A stretch of 64,000 nucleotides of DNA from Paenibacillus helianthi (GTDB lineage Bacteria > Bacillota > Bacilli > Paenibacillales > Paenibacillaceae), in NCBI RefSeq assembly GCF_001909055.1, contig NZ_LVWI01000032.1, positions 1 to 64,000 of the forward strand, given 5' to 3'. This document shows positions 55,501 to 62,477 of this stretch, piece by piece. The notes under the pieces are model-generated. The model saw nothing but the letters and a program-made list of their open reading frames with translations, had not been told where the DNA came from and did not search any database. The position numbers and the translations under genes are program-made. The stretch's first letter is position 1. Every line of letters starts with the position of its first letter.

Positions 55501-55787
55501 AGGAATTCTGCACCAATGTAGCAATTTGTTGCGCTGCTTGACTTGAGCAGAAAATCATATCCATTAATATCAGTAGCCATTAGTCCTGGACCAGTAGACG
55601 ATCCAGATATGATGATCGGTCCACTAACTGAATCGAAATCTGTATTTCCGTTTACGGGAGTATTAGCACTTGCAATCATTAACGTGTTCGTTCCAAATAC
55701 AAGAACCAATACGAGGATAAAAACCTTCTTTACTACGTTTACTTGCGAACTGAGAATTCTTGCTTTTCGCCTTAAACTATTAGTCAT
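49584..55787 (-). CDS. Giant SLH-anchored surface protein with 17 InlB-type B-repeats
   Basis: 2067-residue cell-surface protein. Signal peptide at residues 1-42 (KKVFILVLVLVFGTNTLMIA). Residues 45-230 form a unique N-terminal domain, then a cadherin/Ig-like domain (TITYTPDSGYAGTDSFTVQV). Seventeen copies of an 82-residue Listeria-Bacteroides (Flg_new) repeat follow, each with FTVTYNGNG, GYTFAGWNT and TLYAKWTANP. Next come a cadherin-like beta-sandwich (NAQLSSLSVDQGTLTPAF), a linker, and three SLH domains (GHWAEKTIDTF, GSHWAKGAIEKL, GSYAANEIKAEA) that bind secondary cell-wall polymer. ATG 55787 follows GGAGG at 4 bases. Likely an adhesin or spacer that projects from the wall. Confidence 0.93.
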   Translation of the reverse strand: MTNSLRRKARILSSQVNVVKKVFILVLVLVFGTNTLMIASANTPVNGNTDFDSVSGPIIISGSSTGPGLMATDINGYDFLLKSSSATNCYIGAEFLTGQTNLISGATNDGTPLSYMEVSSNSGKIFDLQSVDIAMSGVSLGTNGNIQLIGYVNGLAVSGAVMSLTVTDAYLGGQLVTFNVSSNTKFVGIDKFRIQTDGSYQVTGAFGIDNINAVNFRNTNTAPVFIGATTSFIVNQDSSATDIKGLLHVSDIDPSQVETWSPNTPPNHGTLNFLSATAASGSTDIAPGGTITYTPDSGYAGTDSFTVQVSDGTSTATRTITVTVNANPTYTVTYNGNGNTGGTVPTDSNSYPQGNIVTVLGNTGMLVKTGYTFAGWNTAANGSGTNYGANATFSMGSVNATLYAKWTANPSFTVTYNGNGSTGGTVPTDSNSYQQGNMVTVLGNTGALVKTGYTFFGWNTAANGSGTDYAANATFSMGTANATLYAKWTANPTFTVTYNGNGNTGGAVPTDSNSYQQGNTVTVLGNTGTLVKTGYTFAGWNTAANGSGTDYVANATFSMGTANATLYAKWTANQTYTVTYNGNGNTGGTVPTDSNSYPQGNSVTVLGNTGTLVKNGYTFAGWNTAANGSGTDYAANATFSMGTANATLYAKWAANPTYTVTYNGNGSTGGAVPTDSNSYPQGNTVTVLGNTGMLVKTGYTFAGWNTAANGSGTDYAANATFSMGSANPTLYAKWTANPTYTVTYNGNGNTGGAVPTDSNSYPQGNTVTVLGNTGTLVKTGYTFAGWNTAANGSGTDYAANATFSMGSANATLYAKWTANPTFTVTYNGNGSTGGTVPTDSNSYQQGNTVTVLGNTGTLVKTGYTFAGWNTAANGSGTDYAANATFSMGTANATLYAKWTANPTYTVTYNGNGSTGGAVPTDSNSYPQGNTVTVLGNTGMLVKTGYTFAGWNTAANGSGTDYAANATFSMGSANATLYAKWTANPTYTVTYNGNGSTGGAVPTDSNSYPQGNTVTVLGNTGTLVKTGYTFAGWNTKADGSGTDYGANATFSMGTANATLYAKWTANPSFTVTYNGNGNTGGTIPTDSNSYPQGNMVTVLGNTGTLVKTGYTFFGWNTAANGSGTDYATNATFSMGTANATLYAKWTANPTFTVTYNGNGNTSGTIPTDSNSYPQGNTVTVLGNTGALAKTGYTFAGWNTTANGSGTDYAANATFSMGTANATLYAKWTTNPTYTVTYNGNGSTGGTVPTDSNSYPQGNIVTVLGNTGTLVKTGYTFAGWNTAANGSGTDYAANATFSMGTANATLYAKWTANPTFTVTYNGNGSTGGTVPTDSNSYQQGHTVTVLGNTGTLVKTGYTFAGWNTKADGSGMDYTVSGSFAMGTANATLYAKWTANPTFTVTYNGNGNTGGTVPTDSNSYQQGNTVTVLGNTGALVKTGYTFVGWNTAANGSGTDYAANATFSMGSANATLYAKWTANPTFTVTYNGNGSTGGTVPTDSNSYQQGNTVTVLGNTGTLVKTGYTFAGWNTKADGSGMDYKVSGSFAMGAANVTLYAKWTANPTYTVTYNGNGNTGGAVPTDSNSYPQGNTVTVLGNTGTLVKTGYTFAGWNTAANGSGTDYAANATFSMGSANATLYAKWTANPTFTVTYNGNGSTGGAVPTDSNSYQQGNTVMVLGNTGTLVKTGYTFAGWNTAANGSGTDYGANATFSMGTANATLYAKWTSSNAQLSSLSVDQGTLTPAFTAATLKYNVNDVANSVSSSNLSFTTADSHATFTVSGAVYSSLTGNMYTYRANNLQVGANLIQISVMALDGTGNTYMVTVNREDVSRLPSPGGPPADSITPTVTPGPTKQEVDVFNSGIVNVINLVNAFESKVEKAKKSNVKVELADTKGHWAEKTIDTFVKLHVIEGYNDGTFKPDGEITRAEFAVILSRVFDIKSGNNTGVAFKDVGSHWAKGAIEKLAEAGVISGYEDVTFKPDKTITREEMVILLSRILNLNNVTKDTTKGNFNDLKGSYAANEIKAEAQAGIINGKADGKFDAKSNATRAEALQIILNALKLSPQLKTLLDSLN
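50635..54815. repeat. 17 x 246-bp tandem repeat within the surface-protein gene
   Basis: Near-identical 246-bp units (82 codons) run head to tail. Variation is limited to a few alternating residues (Thr/Ala, Tyr/Phe, Pro/Gln, Asn/Ser), and these variants recur in non-adjacent copies, which suggests unequal crossing over or gene conversion. Long reads would be needed to be sure of the copy number. Confidence 0.92.
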
Positions 55788-55799
55788 AATTACCTCCAC

Positions 55800-56140
55800 T
55801 GAAGTTAGTCACAGTATCACCCATTCTACGGGTGGCTTGATTTAGCCCCTATACAACATAAGATCGGACAAGGGTTTCCTTGCACCCTCATCATTTGTTA
55901 GGAAGTCGGGAAACACTTAACTTTTTCAAAATTGTTCGGCAAAACTCCCTACCTTTCCTGGTACGTATATATATTTAATTTCTTTGTACAGTTGGAATTC
56001 ACCTTCTATATTTTGGCGTATTCCTTTCGTAGTTTTGAGTAAAACCGCCAGCGATTCCCACAAGATGATCTAGCCCTTCCCCCATATCTCTTCATGATGT
56101 TAACAAGATAGATCAGGCCCGATAAATTCACTATACCTAT
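55800..56140 (-). other. Structured leader and promoter region of the surface-protein gene
   Basis: On the minus strand directly upstream of the start are GGCT-AAATCA-AGCC and CACCC-GTAGAAT-GGGTG hairpins, and before them GGGT ... ACCC pairing around GCAAGGAA. This looks like a structured 5' leader, but it does not match a riboswitch class I can name. The rest is AT-rich with no gene. Confidence 0.4.
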
Positions 56141-56157
56141 TATGGAGTATCTTCCTT

Positions 56158-56268
56158 CAAATAGAGCAAAAAGAATGGAAGGATTGGATTTCCGAGGTGT
56201 TTATAGCTACGTGGAATAGCTTCGATGTGAAGTTCCTCGGCGAATGCTGTAAACTTCTTTCGTTCCAT
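56158..56268 (-). CDS. Possible 36-residue ORF (low support)
   Basis: Starts MERKKFTAFAEELHIEAIPR and ends LPFFLLY at a TGA. GGGGAG stands 7 bases upstream, but that purine run is the 3' arm of the terminator hairpin of the VOC gene, so the RBS may be accidental. No family recognised. Confidence 0.2.
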
Positions 56269-56269
56269 A

Positions 56270-56338
56270 AAAATACTCCCCATACAGTAACAGGTTTTTA
56301 TTATTTCACCTGTCTACTATATGGGGAGCATATCACTC
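56270..56338 (-). terminator. Long hairpin terminator of the VOC-protein gene
   Basis: Minus-strand ATGCTCCCCATATAGTAGAC-AGGT pairs with ACCT-GTTACTGTATGGGGAGTAT, about 20 bp with a few mismatches, and is followed by TTTTTATGG. Confidence 0.75.
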
Positions 56339-56387
56339 ACGGGACAGCTCTTTGTTCACTTCTATTCCAGTTGTCTATTTCTCAGAG

Positions 56388-56867
56388 CTATTCTCCACTG
56401 CCCTCACGAGCCCGCTCTAACGCGGCAATGTCCAGCTTGCTCATCTGGAGCATCGCCTGCATGACTCTTTGTGCTTTGACAGAATCCGGATCACTCAGCA
56501 ATCTCCCCGCTTCGGCCGGGAAAATCTGCCAGGACAAACCGTATCTGTCTTTCAGCCAACCGCACGGCCCTTCCGAGCCGCCTTCGGACAGCTTCTCCCA
56601 CAGCTCGTCGACCTCCTCCTGCCCTTCGCAGTTCACCATCAGCGAGATCGCTTCCGTAAATTTGAACTCCGGGCCACCATTGAGTGCAGTGTAGACCTGT
56701 CCGTCCAGTACAAACGTTACAGTCATCACCAATCCGGCAGGACGTCTGCCGCCTTCTCCATAATAAGAGGTATTCAAGATTTTGGAATTTTTAAAAATTG
56801 AGGTATAGAATTTCGCCGCTTCTTCCGCTTCCGTATCGAACCATAGATTCGTGACAATTTTCGGCAT
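56388..56867 (-). CDS. VOC-family (PhnB-like) protein
   Basis: 159-residue glyoxalase-fold protein of the PhnB/3-demethylubiquinone-methyltransferase-like group. It begins [20 protein letters not shown] with [10 protein letters not shown], then [20 protein letters not shown], and [20 protein letters not shown] near residue 105. These proteins often resemble resistance or isomerase enzymes but most lack an assigned reaction. It lies 47 bp downstream of the YCII-type gene in the same direction; such pairs are common in Bacillales. Confidence 0.88.
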   Translation of the reverse strand: MPKIVTNLWFDTEAEEAAKFYTSIFKNSKILNTSYYGEGGRRPAGLVMTVTFVLDGQVYTALNGGPEFKFTEAISLMVNCEGQEEVDELWEKLSEGGSEGPCGWLKDRYGLSWQIFPAEAGRLLSDPDSVKAQRVMQAMLQMSKLDIAALERAREGSGE

Positions 56868-56914
56868 TACAGATCCCTCCTAAATGTTGTTGTGCATTGG
56901 AACGTTCTGCTGTT

Positions 56915-57262
56915 CTACATTCCGGCAACGGGTCTCACTTCGACACTGGTCCCTTCACCGAGCAGAATCGGACAGCCCTTCGCAAGCTGAACCGCTTCCT
57001 CCATATCCACTGCGTTAACCAGGATATACCCAGCCATGGATTCTTTATGCTCAGTGTAGGGTCCATCCGTTGTTATGCCATGGGGCCGCAGCACTCTGCC
57101 TTCGGCAGATAGATGATTCCCGCCTGCAGCAAGTCTGTCCTGTGCAGCAAGACTGCTGATCCATTCTCCCCACTGCTCCATGTAACCTTGCATTTGCACC
57201 GGCGTAGGCTGCGCTTCCGGGGTGGTGATATCCATACGGAATACGAGCAGGAATTTGTTCAT
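56915..57262 (-). CDS. YCII-related domain protein
   Basis: 115-residue small protein with a YCII-like ferredoxin fold: MNKFLLVFRMDITTPEAQPT, then QWGEWISSLAAQDRLAAGGN, TDGPYTEHKESMAGYILVNA and a C-terminal VEVRPVAG. YCII proteins have a His-Asp pair thought to be catalytic; the family function is unsettled. It precedes the VOC gene and is probably co-transcribed. Confidence 0.88.
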   Translation of the reverse strand: MNKFLLVFRMDITTPEAQPTPVQMQGYMEQWGEWISSLAAQDRLAAGGNHLSAEGRVLRPHGITTDGPYTEHKESMAGYILVNAVDMEEAVQLAKGCPILLGEGTSVEVRPVAGM

Positions 57263-57609
57263 TGACTTGCCTCCTTGGCTTCTAGCCTTAGCCTTCTAGC
57301 GTTCCCCATGACCCAAATCTTAAGACGTTCCCCTTCATTATAGAACAAAGGCTGACTTTCATTTCTTATGGATTGCTAAAATAACCCCGAAACCGTATAA
57401 GTTCTAACAAAACAAAAAACGAATTGGCCTACTGGAAAGGGATGCAGGAACGTTCGACTCCACCATGTAAATCCACAACCGCATGAGATTGTGGATTTTT
57501 GCATTTCTTCCGTCTCAATCTTTAGAATTACATATACAGGATCTTTACCCTTATACATATCGCTGACCTTTTCACCTCGCGGAGTATACGCTCAAAAAGG
57601 AAAGGAGAG
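57263..57609. other. Intergenic stretch with a hairpin
   Basis: AAATCCACAA ... TTGTGGATTTTT (57469-57500) is a good plus-strand terminator without an obvious plus-strand gene before it. A 60-residue minus-strand frame starting MYKGKDPVYVILKIETEEMQ covers 57376-57558, has a weak RBS and no recognised family; it may be a remnant. Confidence 0.35.
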
Positions 57610-57844
57610 TCAAAAAGAAACGACCTCGCCGTCTTCAGGAACCCAAACGGAGTCCTCCAGATGTTGTTCCTTCAGAAACTTAGCAAGCTGATTTCGGCTC
57701 AATTTACTTTCTACGATAATTTCGAGTTAAAGGCACAGGTGAAAGTTCGCCCACATCACTCAACATCGGATCAATCAGTATACGTTTACCGTTTATGGTT
57801 AGAATTGATGTAGCGTGCCGGATATGTTGAACTGAAATGAGCAT
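57610..57844 (-). pseudogene. Remnant of an MBL-fold metallo-hydrolase
   Basis: The start MLISVQHIRHATSILTINGK and RILIDPMLSDVGELSPVPLT match the N-terminus of MBL-fold (UlaG/RomA-like) hydrolases. The frame stops after RNYRRK, and in another frame the typical C-terminus continues: LSRNQLAKFLKEQHLEDSVW then VPEDGEVVSF and stop. The central 150 or so residues, including the HxHxDH metal site, are deleted, so the gene is dead. Confidence 0.85.
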
Positions 57845-57904
57845 ACTAGACAACTCCTCTAATTTAAATGCCGACCGGTCTATTTTGAAAACATCATATT
57901 AATT

Positions 57905-59740
57905 TCATAATATATAGGAAGCCGTTTCCCTCGGATGGCTAAGAGGAAAATGATGACCATATGGAACAACATCAATCTCACCAAGATGTAATGGAGCAGA
58001 ATAGCTTCTATCCTGATCTCCCCAAATAATATGAAGCTTATCCCTTGGTACTTTGGTGAAATCGCCTTGATAGTCTTTCGATAGAAAACGATTTAGCTGA
58101 AGAGTTGTATTTAATATTCTAGGCGAAGTAAAGCTGCTGCTTACTTTTGCAATATAATGTTTCGGAATGCTCTCCGTATTTTCAAACAGACCATTACCAA
58201 TTAAATAACGTTCTATTGAATTAGCAGTTGCTAACTTCAATGCCCATTTGTTCATAAATTGAGGAACATTAAACGATTTAGAATTTCTTTTCGCAACAGG
58301 GGGCTGAAGTAAAGTAATAGTATTCTTCATATTTATGTACTCTCGCACTAATGCTTCCAGCAGAATAATTGCTCCGAAGGAATGGCCGATCCAATGTGCA
58401 CCATCAGCAGCTTTTCCCAATAACTCTTTCACTAAATTCAAATAGAGATCTAGAAGATTTTTCTCTCGTTTAAAAGGGGAACGTCCTAAACCAGGAAGAT
58501 CTGGAATCCATACGGGTTGCCCAGTTTTTTCATGAAGCTCTAATCCTAAAGGAAATAAATCCTCTCCATCACTCAACAAACCGTGTAATAAAATAAATGG
58601 CTTACCCTCTCCTGGTATTTGATAAATCACAGTGTTTCCGATTAAGGTTCGTTCAAATAGATGATTATGCTGGTCATTTTGATACATCAAGCGATAATCC
58701 AAATCCGCTACTACGGCCGGGAAAAAATTCATAACACTCGTCTTAGTAAACCAATCTTCTCCCATGATTTTTTTCGATGAATCATTTGGAAACTTTCTAT
58801 TTGTAATAAAGTTCAGTCCATCAGATGGAATTTGTGTTATTTTACTTATCCCACTTTTCATAAGTGCCTTCACGAAGCGAATGGGCACAGAGATTTTAGG
58901 TGCTGCCATATTCATACTTTCTGACATAACTTCTAATAATTCAGATATATCCGGATCAAGCTGGTTGTCTTGAACAAGTGTATATGTTTGAATAGACGAT
59001 TGCTCCAGCTTAAAAACCTGAACAATAAACTTCGCTAGCTCATCGTTTGAAATAAGCGGTAATTTATACCCCTTGCCTCCAGGAATAAATGGCATCAGCC
59101 CTCTTCGCATACTCGCCACAAGCAAGCCTAAGCCTGCTGTTTGCTCCGTACTCCCTGTTTTACTACTGCCGACTACAGTTGGTGGATTAATCACAGAAAG
59201 CGGATAGCCTATTGCGGATGCCTGCTGGCGAATATAAAGATCTGCTAAAAATTTTGTTTTTTCATAAGGATTCTTTATTTTTAAATAGTCGTGCCCTTCT
59301 TTAAACACATCAATCGCAACCTTGCTATTATTATCATCAAAGGGGGACATATATCCTACTACATGAATAAATTGCTGCAAGCCCTTCAATTGATGGATAC
59401 TTTTAGCGAATTCACTGATATGCTTGGCGCCGTTTAAAAATACAGATGTTGCCTCTTGCTGTGTCGCTTGAATATCCATTTGTCCACCTGCGTGAATAAT
59501 AACATCCGTGTTCGATACCCTATCCTTATCTTCATCACTTAAACCTAAATCTGTTTTTGTCAAATCACCTTCAATAAAGTGCAGGGCCGCTTCGTTTAAA
59601 ATACCTTTTTCTTGAAAAGCACGTGTTGCTTTACTTTTTGACCTCACTAAAAGAAAAATCATAACATCCTCTTTAAGAAGCTCCTCCACTAATTGCCTCC
59701 CAATAAAACCTGTTCCACCTGTTAGAAATATTGTCCTCAT
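57905..59740 (-). CDS. SDR reductase / alpha-beta hydrolase fusion
   Basis: 611-residue two-domain protein. Residues 1-360 are an extended SDR (Rossmann TGGTGFIGRQLVEEL, YxxxK in NPYEKTKFLADLY near residue 160), similar to fatty-acyl reductase or epimerase-type NAD-binding domains. Residues 365-611 are an alpha/beta hydrolase: HGLLSDGEDLFPLG, nucleophile elbow HWIGHSFGAIILLEAL near 455, and GDQDR plus GHHFPLSHP at the end. AAGGAG lies about 10 bases before ATG 59740. It is preceded by a TetR operator and the TetR gene, and the stretch is AT-richer than its surroundings, suggesting transfer. Substrate unknown; ester- or lipid-linked chemistry is plausible. Confidence 0.85.
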   Translation of the reverse strand: MRTIFLTGGTGFIGRQLVEELLKEDVMIFLLVRSKSKATRAFQEKGILNEAALHFIEGDLTKTDLGLSDEDKDRVSNTDVIIHAGGQMDIQATQQEATSVFLNGAKHISEFAKSIHQLKGLQQFIHVVGYMSPFDDNNSKVAIDVFKEGHDYLKIKNPYEKTKFLADLYIRQQASAIGYPLSVINPPTVVGSSKTGSTEQTAGLGLLVASMRRGLMPFIPGGKGYKLPLISNDELAKFIVQVFKLEQSSIQTYTLVQDNQLDPDISELLEVMSESMNMAAPKISVPIRFVKALMKSGISKITQIPSDGLNFITNRKFPNDSSKKIMGEDWFTKTSVMNFFPAVVADLDYRLMYQNDQHNHLFERTLIGNTVIYQIPGEGKPFILLHGLLSDGEDLFPLGLELHEKTGQPVWIPDLPGLGRSPFKREKNLLDLYLNLVKELLGKAADGAHWIGHSFGAIILLEALVREYINMKNTITLLQPPVAKRNSKSFNVPQFMNKWALKLATANSIERYLIGNGLFENTESIPKHYIAKVSSSFTSPRILNTTLQLNRFLSKDYQGDFTKVPRDKLHIIWGDQDRSYSAPLHLGEIDVVPYGHHFPLSHPRETASYIL

Positions 59741-59757
59741 ATCATTCGCTCTCCTTT

Positions 59758-59777
59758 TTAGTACTGTGTAGTACTAA
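59758..59777. promoter_or_regulatory. TetR operator upstream of the SDR-hydrolase gene
   Basis: TTAGTACT-N4-AGTACTAA, a perfect 8+8 inverted repeat, 17 bases before the SDR-hydrolase start codon. The same motif with one half altered occurs at 60390-60409 before the TetR gene. Confidence 0.8.
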
Positions 59778-59802
59778 TTTAGTGTAAAAAAAAATGCTTC
59801 TC

Positions 59803-60369
59803 TTATCGAAGCAAGTTGAAAAATTGGCTGGCTGTTTTCATGATAACAGTTGCATCCTTCAATGTTTCTGAAAGAAACAGCGCTCCTTCAAGATTCGTTA
59901 TAAAAAGTGCCGCTACCTCGTCAATATGAATCGTATTTCTAAACTCGCCTTTCTCTACTCCTTGTTGTAGTAATAGAGAGACTTTCATTTGTAATCCTGT
60001 AAAAAAGAGACCTATTTTTTCTTTTATGTGTGTAGCTTGTGCAGGACTTTGAATATAAAGAGTAATAAATGGACAGCTGCCCTTATACTCTCTTGACTGA
60101 ACTCCCTGTGATAAATGCTCTAAAAACATCTGGACACGATCTTCAACTGATAATTGGTTCTGAGAAAGTATTTGATCCATTGCACGCTGATACGTTTCAA
60201 TCCAATAATCAACGACCCCTGCTAACAATTCTTCCTTATCAGAAAAGTGATAATACACATTAGATTTTGAGACTTTGCTTACACGTACTAATTCATCCAT
60301 GCTTGTATAAGCAAATCCTTTTTCTAAAAATAATGTTGCCGCTACTTCAATCACACGTTTTTGATTCAT
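59803..60369 (-). CDS. TetR-family transcriptional repressor
   Basis: 188-residue TetR regulator. The N-terminal HTH covers VIEVAATLFLEKGFAYTSMD and ELVRVSKVSKSNVYYHFSDK (residues 7-45); the ligand-binding C-terminal domain follows. ATG 60369 (MNQKRVIEVA) follows AAGGGA; an ATG at 60387 lies in the operator/promoter region without an RBS. Its own promoter and the SDR-hydrolase gene carry the same inverted repeat, so it most likely represses both and is released by a small molecule related to the fusion enzyme's substrate. Confidence 0.9.
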   Translation of the reverse strand: MNQKRVIEVAATLFLEKGFAYTSMDELVRVSKVSKSNVYYHFSDKEELLAGVVDYWIETYQRAMDQILSQNQLSVEDRVQMFLEHLSQGVQSREYKGSCPFITLYIQSPAQATHIKEKIGLFFTGLQMKVSLLLQQGVEKGEFRNTIHIDEVAALFITNLEGALFLSETLKDATVIMKTASQFFNLLR

Positions 60370-60389
60370 TATTTTTCCCTTTGTCATAA

Positions 60390-60423
60390 CTAGAACTATA
60401 CAGTACTAATCTGAATGTTGCAA
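60390..60423 (-). promoter_or_regulatory. tetR promoter with overlapping operator
   Basis: On the minus strand TTGCAA (60418-60423), a 17-base spacer and TATAGT (60395-60400) form the promoter. The operator TTAGTACT-GTAT-AGTTCTAG (60390-60409) overlaps the spacer and -10, the classic place for autorepression. Confidence 0.75.
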
Positions 60424-60805
60424 GTGAGAAGATAGTGCAACTGAAATTTCATGTTTCTTGAACATGTCAACTTTGGAAAAAAAGGTTAGGGATCAGGGCT
60501 AGAGATGATAAGTAAGCAAGCTTAGGCCACCTCTCCAAACAATCTAATCATCACGCGGCGGTGAATTGTGAAAGTACTCCTACCAGTTCTCTTGCCTTCT
60601 GATAGAAACATATGTCTACTATCGATAATAACAAGCCACCGACCTTTGCTTTTCACGTCCAAGACTAGTGATAGTTCTTACTGTACTCTATCCCTTTGTT
60701 CACGGTTTCTACTAATCCGCTCTATTGACCATTGGAATATTATCACATATTATTACATCTATAAAATTAATTCTAATTAATGGCATTTAGTTAGGTGGTG
60801 TTTCC
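60424..60805. other. AT-rich intergenic region before the quorum-sensing receptor
   Basis: About 380 bp without a supportable gene. It should hold the receptor promoter; the last 80 bases are strongly AT-rich (ATTATTACATC, AATTAATTCTAATTAATGG with an AATTAAT palindrome) and end with AGGTGG before the start. Confidence 0.4.
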
Positions 60806-62200
60806 ATGAAACCTACAACCACGATTCGCGATCAATTAGCGGCTTATCTAACTCAGCAAGACATGTCCATTCATCAATTTTCCATACAATCCGGAATTAA
60901 TTCCGGAACACTCAGTCGTGTAATTGGTGACCGGCAGCCGATTGCTATGAATCATCTGGAGCGGATCACTCAGGGAATGAAGCTGCAGGAGGATCATTTC
61001 TTCAGCTTATACGTGGATGAATGTTTTCATCATTCGGCACCGACCTGGCGGCGGTTACGCCCGTTTCTGATGCGTTCAGCGGCGCTCGGCCGCCTCGATT
61101 GCATTGAGCAGGTGGTTCAGAATCTGCTCGACAATCTGATCTATGCCCCCATGCTATTTGAAGTGGCTGAGGGGCTGTATCAGCAGGGGCAATGGCAAGC
61201 CGCAGCGCTGCTATATAAGAATGTGAGTGCCAGTGAGAAATTTCAGAATTCGGAGCGGCTGGCGTTATGTCAATACCGCCTATTTAGAATTGCCCTGGGT
61301 GACGATCAGAGCATTAATTCGCGGGAGGCAATCCTCTTCGAGTGTTACATAGATCGGCTGGATGAGGCTGATCAATTAGATGGAATAATAGACCTGCTGA
61401 ATGTCTATTATTCCTTGCAGCAGTGGCCTAAAGTAGAGGAACTCGCACAGAAGATGCTCCGACTGGCTACACTCCGTTATAATCTGCAGCGCCAGTCGAA
61501 TCGTAAACAAGACAATGGAAAAATGCCTCAAAGACCGCTATATCTATATATTCTAAACGCCTATCTCTTTCTCTCAAGTACTTGCATGGAATATGGGGAC
61601 TATAAGTCTGCGATAGAGCGTGTACCACTCTATATGGACGGAAGCTGGATACAGGAAGATAACGAAGAAGTGCAACGGACATTAGCCCAGTTCCGGGAGT
61701 GGGGTACGGCAAACATCTATTTGTATCGCGTGCTGGACGGACAACTGGAAGTGTTGGCTGATTATGTGGAATATATCTCAACACAGCCAGACGAGATATT
61801 TACGGCTGTATACAATATTATCAAATCGGCTAACCAGTATGACTGGAATGTAGATCACATTCTGGAGCGCTTCTCAGCCTACATCCCTTATCGATCCTAT
61901 AAATCGGAATTTGGTGAATACAATCAGCAGATTATGGCAGACAAGCATGCCAGATTTCTTGCTGAACTAGCCGCCTATTACTTACACAATAAGCTAAATA
62001 AAGGAATTTTCTTCGTACTACAAAGTTTGGAATCATCTGCTAAGATTAACAATGAGAGTATAGCAATCACTTGTGTCGATCTGTTTGAACAATATCGGTA
62101 TGCAGCAAGAGAAGAAGAAATGGATAGATACAAACTTCTGATCAGAGAGGTGCGGAATTCAAATGCCAAGAAAATTCATCAAGCTTCTAGTTTTATGTAG
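60806..62200 (+). CDS. XRE-TPR peptide-pheromone receptor (Alo/RRNPP-type regulator)
   Basis: 464-residue regulator with an N-terminal XRE helix-turn-helix (YLTQQDMSIHQFSIQSGINS followed by GTLSRVIGDRQPIAMNHLER, residues 14-53) and about 350 residues of helical repeats resembling TPRs. This is the layout of RRNPP receptors such as PlcR, AimR and the Alo receptors of Paenibacillus, which bind a short imported peptide. AGGTGG precedes ATG 60806. A small exported-peptide gene overlaps its 3' end by 38 bp, the usual receptor-pheromone arrangement. Confidence 0.85.
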   Translation: MKPTTTIRDQLAAYLTQQDMSIHQFSIQSGINSGTLSRVIGDRQPIAMNHLERITQGMKLQEDHFFSLYVDECFHHSAPTWRRLRPFLMRSAALGRLDCIEQVVQNLLDNLIYAPMLFEVAEGLYQQGQWQAAALLYKNVSASEKFQNSERLALCQYRLFRIALGDDQSINSREAILFECYIDRLDEADQLDGIIDLLNVYYSLQQWPKVEELAQKMLRLATLRYNLQRQSNRKQDNGKMPQRPLYLYILNAYLFLSSTCMEYGDYKSAIERVPLYMDGSWIQEDNEEVQRTLAQFREWGTANIYLYRVLDGQLEVLADYVEYISTQPDEIFTAVYNIIKSANQYDWNVDHILERFSAYIPYRSYKSEFGEYNQQIMADKHARFLAELAAYYLHNKLNKGIFFVLQSLESSAKINNESIAITCVDLFEQYRYAAREEEMDRYKLLIREVRNSNAKKIHQASSFM

Positions 62201-62297
62201 TTTGGTCGCTGTAATTATTATCCCTGCAGGAAACATCGAAATCGTAGCAGATAGTACTCAAATCCAAACCATGTCCCATGGTATCGGCGGTAGTTAA
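62163..62297 (+). CDS. Exported pheromone propeptide (AloP/Phr-like)
   Basis: 44-residue peptide in a different frame from the receptor, overlapping it by 38 bp. MPRKFIKLLVLCSLVAVIII is a basic-plus-hydrophobic signal sequence, followed by PAG, an acidic middle (NIEIVADSTQ) and the end QTMSHGIGGS. The last six or seven residues (SHGIGGS) resemble SHG-type signalling peptides I recall from Paenibacillus Alo systems. It would be secreted, trimmed and re-imported by an oligopeptide permease, then bind the upstream receptor. GAGAGGTG lies about 10 bases before the ATG. A terminator follows. Confidence 0.8.
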   Translation: MPRKFIKLLVLCSLVAVIIIPAGNIEIVADSTQIQTMSHGIGGS

Positions 62298-62336
62298 ATC
62301 TCATTATCACCGAAAGTCCGCTGGCTAACCAACCGA

Positions 62337-62365
62337 CGTTCTCGATTTTTTCGAGAGCGTTTTTC
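62337..62365 (+). terminator. Terminator of the receptor-propeptide operon
   Basis: CGTTCTCGA pairs with TCGAGAGCG (9 bp, one G-U) around a T-rich loop and is followed by TTTTTCTTTTC. Confidence 0.85.
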
Positions 62366-62428
62366 TTTTCTTCCTTATAGCTACAAGCTTTCATGAACCT
62401 CCAGTTGAACTGGGGAGTGCTTATACAA

Positions 62429-62456
62429 AAAGTCCGGGCCACTTCGCCCGGACTTC
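62429..62456 (-). terminator. Terminator of gndA
   Basis: Minus-strand AAGTCCGGGC and GCCCGGACTT pair (10 bp) around GAAGTG and are followed by TTTGTAT, shortly after the gndA stop codon at 62478. Confidence 0.88.
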
Positions 62457-62477
62457 ATAGTTAAATCTATATGATAA

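Noticed and set aside
57450..57465. GTTCGACTCCACCA, resembling a tRNA or tmRNA 3' end
   Set aside because: The flanks do not form a T-stem or acceptor stem, and no other arms are present; probably chance or a very short remnant.
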